From Dokdonella sp. (lineage in GTDB: Bacteria > Pseudomonadota > Gammaproteobacteria > Xanthomonadales > Rhodanobacteraceae), in contig NZ_JAHCAQ010000003.1 of NCBI RefSeq assembly GCF_019634845.1, positions 1 to 64,000 of the forward strand: 64,000 nucleotides of DNA, written 5' to 3'. A program made the position numbers and the translations under genes. The number at the start of each line of letters is the position of its first letter. Position 1 is the first letter of the stretch. Shown piece by piece: positions 60,369 to 64,000 of this stretch. The notes beneath the pieces were generated by a model. The model made no database searches and was not told the DNA's origin. It was given only the letters and a program-made list of their open reading frames with translations.

Positions 60369-61625
60369 TTACTCATACCGCAAGGCCGCGGCCGGCTGCG
60401 TGCGCGCGGCGCGCCGCGCCGGATACAGCGTGGCGAGGGCGCAGAACACGAAGGCCGTCACCGTGATCCAGGCCACGTCGCCCCAGTGCAGGTCACTCGG
60501 CAGCTCGCTGATGTAGTACACGTCGGGCGACAGGAAGGTGACGTGGAAGGTCTGCTCGATCCACTGCACGAGCGAACTGAGGTTGAGCGCGAGCAGCACC
60601 CCGAACAGCACGCCGAGCGCGATGCCGAGCGTACCGACGAGGATGCCCTGCACCATGAAGGTCGCCATCACGCTGCGTGGGCTCTGGCCCAGCGTGCGCA
60701 GGATCGCGATGTCGGCCTGCTTGTCCTGCACCAGCATCACGAGCGTCGAGACGAGGTTGAACGCGGCCACCGCCACGATCAGCGACAGGATCAGGAACAT
60801 CACCTTCTTCTCCATCGCCACGGCCTTGAAGAAATTGCTGTGGCCCTGCATCCAGTCGCTGACGCGGTAATAGTTGCTGCCGAGGTTGGCACTCAGTTCG
60901 CGGCCGATGTCGCGCGCCACCGCGTAGGCGCGGAACATGTCGTCGAGCTTGAGGCGGATCCCGGTCGGGCCGTCGAGGCGATACAGCACCTGCGCGTCAT
61001 GCATCTGCATGAGCGCGAGGCCCGAGTCGTATTCCTGCATGCCGACCGCGAACAGGCCGACCACGCGCATGCGCTTGCTGCGCGGCAGCGCGCCGATCGG
61101 CGTGACGCTGAAACTTGGCGTGTACACCACGACCCAATCGCCGATGCCGACGCCGAGTGTCTGGGCCAATTCCTGCCCCAGCACGATGCCGAAGCCGCCT
61201 TCGACGAGATCATCGAGTTTGCCGGCCACCATGTGGCTGCCGACATCCGACACCTGCTGCTCGAGGGCGGGCTCGATGCCGCGCACCAAGGCCCCGCTCG
61301 AGCGGGTGCCCTGGATCAGCGCCTGTCCTTCCACATAGGGCGCTGCGCCAACCACGTGCGGATTGCGCCTGGCGATCGCGATCGCGCCGGGCCAGTCGCG
61401 CACCGAGCTGTCGACGCCCTCGATCGTGGCATGCGCGACCATGCCGAGGATGCGCTGCTTGAGTTCGCCGTCGAAGCCGTTCATCACCGAGATCACGGTG
61501 ATCAGCGCCGTCACGCCGACTGCGATGCCGAGCACCGACACGAACGAGATGAACGATATGAAGTGATTGCGGCGCTTGGCGCGCGTGTAACGCAGGCCGA
61601 TGAACACTTCCAGTGGGCGGAACAT
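60369..61625 (-). CDS. lolE: Lipoprotein-releasing system transmembrane protein (LolC/LolE)
   Basis: A 418-residue FtsX-type permease: [20 protein letters not shown], helix 1 [20 protein letters not shown], a large periplasmic domain, and three C-terminal helices (for example [20 protein letters not shown]), ending in the family tail [18 protein letters not shown]. Only one such gene lies here, so the species may use a single LolF-like subunit, or the partner lies elsewhere. lolC or lolE cannot be decided from sequence alone. Confidence 0.9.
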   Translation of the reverse strand: MFRPLEVFIGLRYTRAKRRNHFISFISFVSVLGIAVGVTALITVISVMNGFDGELKQRILGMVAHATIEGVDSSVRDWPGAIAIARRNPHVVGAAPYVEGQALIQGTRSSGALVRGIEPALEQQVSDVGSHMVAGKLDDLVEGGFGIVLGQELAQTLGVGIGDWVVVYTPSFSVTPIGALPRSKRMRVVGLFAVGMQEYDSGLALMQMHDAQVLYRLDGPTGIRLKLDDMFRAYAVARDIGRELSANLGSNYYRVSDWMQGHSNFFKAVAMEKKVMFLILSLIVAVAAFNLVSTLVMLVQDKQADIAILRTLGQSPRSVMATFMVQGILVGTLGIALGVLFGVLLALNLSSLVQWIEQTFHVTFLSPDVYYISELPSDLHWGDVAWITVTAFVFCALATLYPARRAARTQPAAALRYE

Positions 61626-61821
61626 GCGGCGGCGATCCTCAGCGCGCATTGGCTCGCGCGCACGGCGGGGCAGACAGGCCGACGTACGCGCGATGCGACG
61701 ACGGCGGCGCAGAGTGCCGCATGCGCGCGGGCGCGGCAAGTCGGCCACCGGCGCGGCGTGATGTAGGAAGATCGCGCATGCCGTATTGTCTGCCTGCCGA
61801 TCCGCCCATATTGACTCGTCC

Positions 61822-62153
61822 ATGAATGACTCCAGCGGCCTCACCCCCGTCCTGCGCGATGCCCTGACCCGCGCGCTCGCCCAGGTCAACCAGGTCGTGC
61901 TGGGCAAGCCACGCGAAGTCAGGCTCGCCTTCGTCTGCCTGCTCGCCGGCGGGCACCTGCTGATCGAGGACATTCCCGGCGTGGGCAAGACCACGCTCGC
62001 TCATGCGCTGGCGGCAACGCTCGGCCTGAGCTTCCAGCGCATCCAGTTCACCTCCGACCTGCTGCCGGCCGACATCATCGGCGTGGGCATCTACGAGCGC
62101 GAAAACAAGCGCTTCGAATTCCATCGCGGTCCCTTGTTCACCCAACTGTTGCT
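61822..62153 (+). pseudogene. MoxR-family AAA+ ATPase, cut by a Tn3-family transposon
   Basis: An intact start (MNDSSGLTPVLRDALTRALA) with the Walker A LIEDIPGVGKTTLAHALAA and IQFTSDLLPADIIGVGIYER reads as a MoxR-type ATPase through FEFHRGPLFTQLLL. At 62154 it changes to the transposon end; Walker B (LADEINRA-type) and everything after are missing. About a third of the expected length remains. The ATPase is usually followed by a DUF58 and von Willebrand factor-domain genes, which should lie beyond the transposon if the locus was intact. Confidence 0.88.
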
Positions 62154-62191
62154 GGGGTTCAGCCGAGATACGTGTAAAAATGCCCCACGAA
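62154..62191. repeat. Left terminal inverted repeat of a Tn3-family transposon
   Basis: The sequence begins GGGG at 62154 (GGGGTTCAGCCGAGATACGT, then GTAAAAATGCCCC), which has the 38-bp GGGG-start form of Tn3-family ends. The MoxR reading frame breaks exactly at this point. The matching right end lies outside the window, so the repeat and a 5-bp target duplication cannot be confirmed here. Confidence 0.65.
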
Positions 62192-62219
62192 CCTATAATA
62201 GTTCTTTCAATGCAATAAC

Positions 62220-62642
62220 TTAGCCGACATTTTTCTTCTTCACCGGCTGCGCTAGCAGATCGAGCGTCGGGCACGGAGCGCCTGTCGCCGCATGGCGACA
62301 TTCATCCACCAAATGCTCAAGGTCGGCTTCCAGTTGTCGTAGGTCATCTAGTCGCCGTCGTATTTCGGCCAACTTCAGTTCAGTCAGGTGGCGAGTCTGT
62401 TCGCAGGCGCGCTGGCCTTTGACCGCCAGCAGCCCCGCAATCTCGTCGAGACTGAACCCCATCGCCTGTGCCCGGCGGACGAACTGAAGCCGGCCGACAT
62501 CGTCTGGACCGTACCGCCGCACGCTGCCCATGGGGCGCTTAGGCTCTGGCAGCAGACCTCGCCGCTGGTAGTAGCGGACTGTTTCCACATGAACGCCGGC
62601 GGCTGCAGCCAGCCGGCTGATCGTCATTGCGCCAGCAGCCAT
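62220..62642 (-). CDS. merR: Mercury-responsive regulator MerR
   Basis: A 140-residue MerR-family activator/repressor. A winged helix (TISRLAAAAGVHVETVRYYQ, RGLLPEPKRPMGSVRRYG) is followed by a coiled-coil dimer helix. The Hg(II) ligand cysteines are all present with the classic 35 and 9 residue spacing: Cys80, Cys115 and Cys124 (QRACEQTRHL, VDECRHAATGAPCPTLD), counted from the ATG at 62640-62642. The upstream ATG at 62676-62678 lies inside the operator and is not used. It diverges from merT across the operator. Confidence 0.94.
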   Translation of the reverse strand: MAAGAMTISRLAAAAGVHVETVRYYQRRGLLPEPKRPMGSVRRYGPDDVGRLQFVRRAQAMGFSLDEIAGLLAVKGQRACEQTRHLTELKLAEIRRRLDDLRQLEADLEHLVDECRHAATGAPCPTLDLLAQPVKKKNVG

Positions 62643-62646
62643 CCAC

Positions 62647-62678
62647 TTGACTCCGTACTTAGGTACGGAGATTACCAT
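62647..62678 (+). promoter_or_regulatory. MerR-controlled promoter/operator of merTP
   Basis: TTGACT at 62647-62652, a long 19-bp spacer, and TTACCA (or TACCAT with 20 bp) as the -10. The spacer holds the dyad CCGTAC-TTAG-GTACGG (62653-62668). The over-long spacer with a central dyad is the hallmark of MerR-type promoters that are untwisted on metal binding. Confidence 0.88.
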
Positions 62679-62684
62679 GCGGGT

Positions 62685-63041
62685 ATGGCCCTACGCCCCG
62701 CGCATTCCTCCCTCCCTGCCCTCATAGGAGCTGCCGTCGCGACTATCGGCGCGTCCGTGTGCTGTGTCGTGCCCTTGGTGCTGGTCCTGATGGGTATCAG
62801 TGGCGCCTGGATCTCCAATCTCACTGCACTGGAGGCTTGGCGCCCGTGGTTCAGCGCGGCCACGTTGGTGTGCCTGGGCTGGGCGTTCTGGAGGCTCTAT
62901 GGTCCAACCCGACGCTGCCACATCGATGGCATTTGCGTCGATCCCATGCGATTGCAACGCCAGCGGTGCTGGCTGTGGTTCGCCACTGGCCTGATCGTTC
63001 TACTGCTGCTCTTCCCTTACTACATCGGCTGGTTCCTGTAG
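62685..63041 (+). CDS. merT: Mercuric ion transport protein MerT
   Basis: A 118-residue inner-membrane protein with three transmembrane segments (PALIGAAVATIGASVCCVVP, WFSAATLVCLGWAFWRLYG, LWFATGLIVLLLLFPYYIGW). Both functional cysteine pairs are present: Cys-Cys in the first helix (ASVCCVV) and the cytoplasmic pair RRCHIDGICVD. It takes Hg(II) from MerP and passes it into the cytoplasm. First gene after the mer operator. Confidence 0.93.
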   Translation: MALRPAHSSLPALIGAAVATIGASVCCVVPLVLVLMGISGAWISNLTALEAWRPWFSAATLVCLGWAFWRLYGPTRRCHIDGICVDPMRLQRQRCWLWFATGLIVLLLLFPYYIGWFL

Positions 63042-63050
63042 GAGTCCCAC

Positions 63051-63338
63051 ATGCACAAGATCCTTCTCAGTCTGGTACTCACGGCATGGATGGGCCTGGC
63101 TTGGGCGGCTACTCCAAAGCAGGTAGTCCTGCAGGTGGAGAACATGACTTGTCCAGCGTGCAACATCACGATCGAAAAGGCGTTGGACGCGGTACCGGGT
63201 GTGACGACGAAGCGTATTGATGCCAAAGCCGCCACCGTGTCGGTGGGGTTCGATGCCGAGCGGACCAACGTGGCTGCTATCGCGAAAGCCATCACCAACG
63301 CCGGCTTTCCGGCCAAGGTGAGCGCGAACGGTGGCTAA
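63051..63338 (+). CDS. merP: Periplasmic mercury-binding protein MerP
   Basis: A 95-residue heavy-metal-associated domain protein. The signal peptide (MHKILLSLVLTAWMGLAWAA) is followed by the ferredoxin-like fold with the metal motif ENMTCPACNITIEKAL (MTCxxC). It binds Hg(II) in the periplasm and hands it to MerT. It starts 9 bp after merT and overlaps the next gene by 8 bp. Confidence 0.95.
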   Translation: MHKILLSLVLTAWMGLAWAATPKQVVLQVENMTCPACNITIEKALDAVPGVTTKRIDAKAATVSVGFDAERTNVAAIAKAITNAGFPAKVSANGG

Positions 63339-63552
63339 GACGCAGCTGCAAAGTACGCTTACGTGCCCTGCATGCGGGCACCAGGCAACCGAAACCATGC
63401 CCACCACGGCGTGCCAGTTCTTCTATGAGTGCTCCGCCTGCCACACGCTCCTGCATCCTAAAACAGGCGATTGCTGTGTGTTTTGCTCCTTCGGCACGGT
63501 GCCGTGCCCGCCTATCCAGCAACACAGTTCCTGCTGCGGCCATACAGGCTGA
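63331..63552 (+). CDS. GDCCVxC domain small cysteine-rich protein
   Basis: A 73-residue protein with Cys-rich motifs: LTCPACGHQA at the N-terminus, YECSACHTLL, and HPKTGDCCVFCSFGTVPCPP, the GDCCVxC signature. Start GTG at 63331 overlaps the merP stop. Such proteins occur next to metal-transport genes and may bind Hg or other metals as a buffer; that is inference. The gene ends 6 bp before the convergent transposase stop. Confidence 0.8.
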   Translation: MAKTQLQSTLTCPACGHQATETMPTTACQFFYECSACHTLLHPKTGDCCVFCSFGTVPCPPIQQHSSCCGHTG

Positions 63553-63558
63553 ATCCCG

Positions 63559-64000
63559 CTACGCAATCAGGGCCAGCTCGATTTCGTACGGTTCCGGAAG
63601 ATCGTCCACGTCGATCAGGTAATCGCCGAAGCGCTTCACGTGACTGGTCACGTAGGGGCTGAGCGTAGCCACGTCCTCCTGGGTGATCTTCCAGCCAGCC
63701 CGTATAAGCGTCTTGATGATGCGGGTTTGTTCGACCACGTTATGGAAGATGACGGCGTTGGCGACCAGGTCGTTGTACTTGACTGCCTTCTCCTGCTCGA
63801 GCGGATCGTTATCGGCGATCACGCCCTCTCCGCCGAAGAAGAAATACTTGGAGAATCCGTTATAGGCCTCGACCTTGTTGGTGGAGGCGGTGATCTGCTC
63901 GCGCAGCTCGCGGTCGGAAATGTATTGCAGCAGGAACAACGTGCGTACCGCGGCCCCCAGAGCCCGAAAGGTCTGGTACAGCCGATTCTTGCGGCTGTAG
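63559..64000 (-). CDS. tnpA: Tn3-family transposase TnpA, C-terminal part (runs off the window)
   Basis: The minus strand is open from the window edge (YSRKNRLYQTFRALGAAVRT) through the DDE-type Glu motif ASTNKVEAYNGFSKY, then NAVIFHNVVEQTRIIKTL and LSPYVTSHVKRFGDYLID, to a stop at 63559. This is the C-terminus of a Tn3-family transposase; the N-terminal 85% or so is outside. The Met at 63937-63939 is internal, not a start. Confidence 0.9.
   Translation of the reverse strand, partial: YSRKNRLYQTFRALGAAVRTLFLLQYISDRELREQITASTNKVEAYNGFSKYFFFGGEGVIADNDPLEQEKAVKYNDLVANAVIFHNVVEQTRIIKTLIRAGWKITQEDVATLSPYVTSHVKRFGDYLIDVDDLPEPYEIELALIA

Larger units (their letters stand above)
62154..64000. mobile_element. 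Tn3-family transposon with mer genes, left part
   Basis: It starts with a Tn3-type terminal repeat, carries merR, merT, merP and a GDCCVxC gene, and ends in the window with the C-terminal part of a Tn3-family transposase. It is inserted in a MoxR-family gene. The right part, including any resolvase and further metal genes, lies outside the window. Confidence 0.75.

Noticed and set aside
62676..62678. Upstream ATG as merR start
   Set aside because: It lies within the -10/operator region of the divergent mer promoter; the ATG at 62640-62642 gives the family start.

Overview
The window suggests a GC-rich gammaproteobacterium of the Xanthomonadales/Lysobacterales. The right two thirds shows gene order I know from that group: ssrA-smpB-rnfH-bamE-fur-recN-hrcA-grpE-dnaK-dnaJ-dapB, dcd-mrp-metG-rnfB-nth-phosphate-selective porin, and lolCE-lolD-comEC-exbB-exbD-msbA-lpxK. 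I cannot name the genus from sequence alone.

Layout. (1) 1-1233: broken IS256-family element, rearranged around a 62-bp inverted repeat. (2) 1234-3382, minus strand: a short CBASS operon (patatin phospholipase CapV, CD-NTase cyclase) plus a third gene of DUF3223 type cut off by the IS. (3) 3383-3665: divergent control region with a good sigma-70 promoter and overlapping inverted repeats. (4) 3666-21529, plus strand: a long, tightly packed operon that starts with a WYL-type repressor (BrxR/CapW class). It continues with a RecQ-like helicase ending in a phosphoribosyltransferase motif, a DprA-like protein, and then what looks like the complete BREX type 3 gene set brxF, brxC, pglX, brxH, pglZ, brxA. 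(5) 21545-22513: decayed end of the island, with a frameshifted DUF262 gene cut by a partial IS3-family element and an unidentified fragment. (6) 22801-23189: ssrA (tmRNA) with its terminator; the island lies on the 3' side of ssrA, a classic integration site. (7) 23239-61625: ordinary chromosome. It covers trans-translation, outer-membrane assembly, iron regulation, DNA repair, the heat-shock chaperone operon with sigma-32-type promoters, lysine synthesis, Met-tRNA synthetase, Fe-S assembly, dCTP deaminase, agmatine catabolism, Mg2+ transport, lipid A and lipoprotein export, and competence. (8) 61822-64000: a MoxR-type ATPase gene cut by a Tn3-family transposon carrying merR, merT, merP and a GDCCVxC protein; its transposase runs off the right edge.

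How the parts work together. CBASS (abortive, nucleotide-signalled) and BREX (methylation-based exclusion) lie head to head across one control region next to a single WYL regulator, so shared control is plausible. The helicase-phosphoribosyltransferase plus DprA-like pair is built into the BREX transcript upstream of brxF. It is the best candidate here for an uncharacterised defence module. Two genes in the island (the helicase N-terminus and the middle of pglX) have base composition unlike their flanks, suggesting module exchange. Both ends of the window are mobile elements.

Function calls come from motif recognition by eye; no database search was run.
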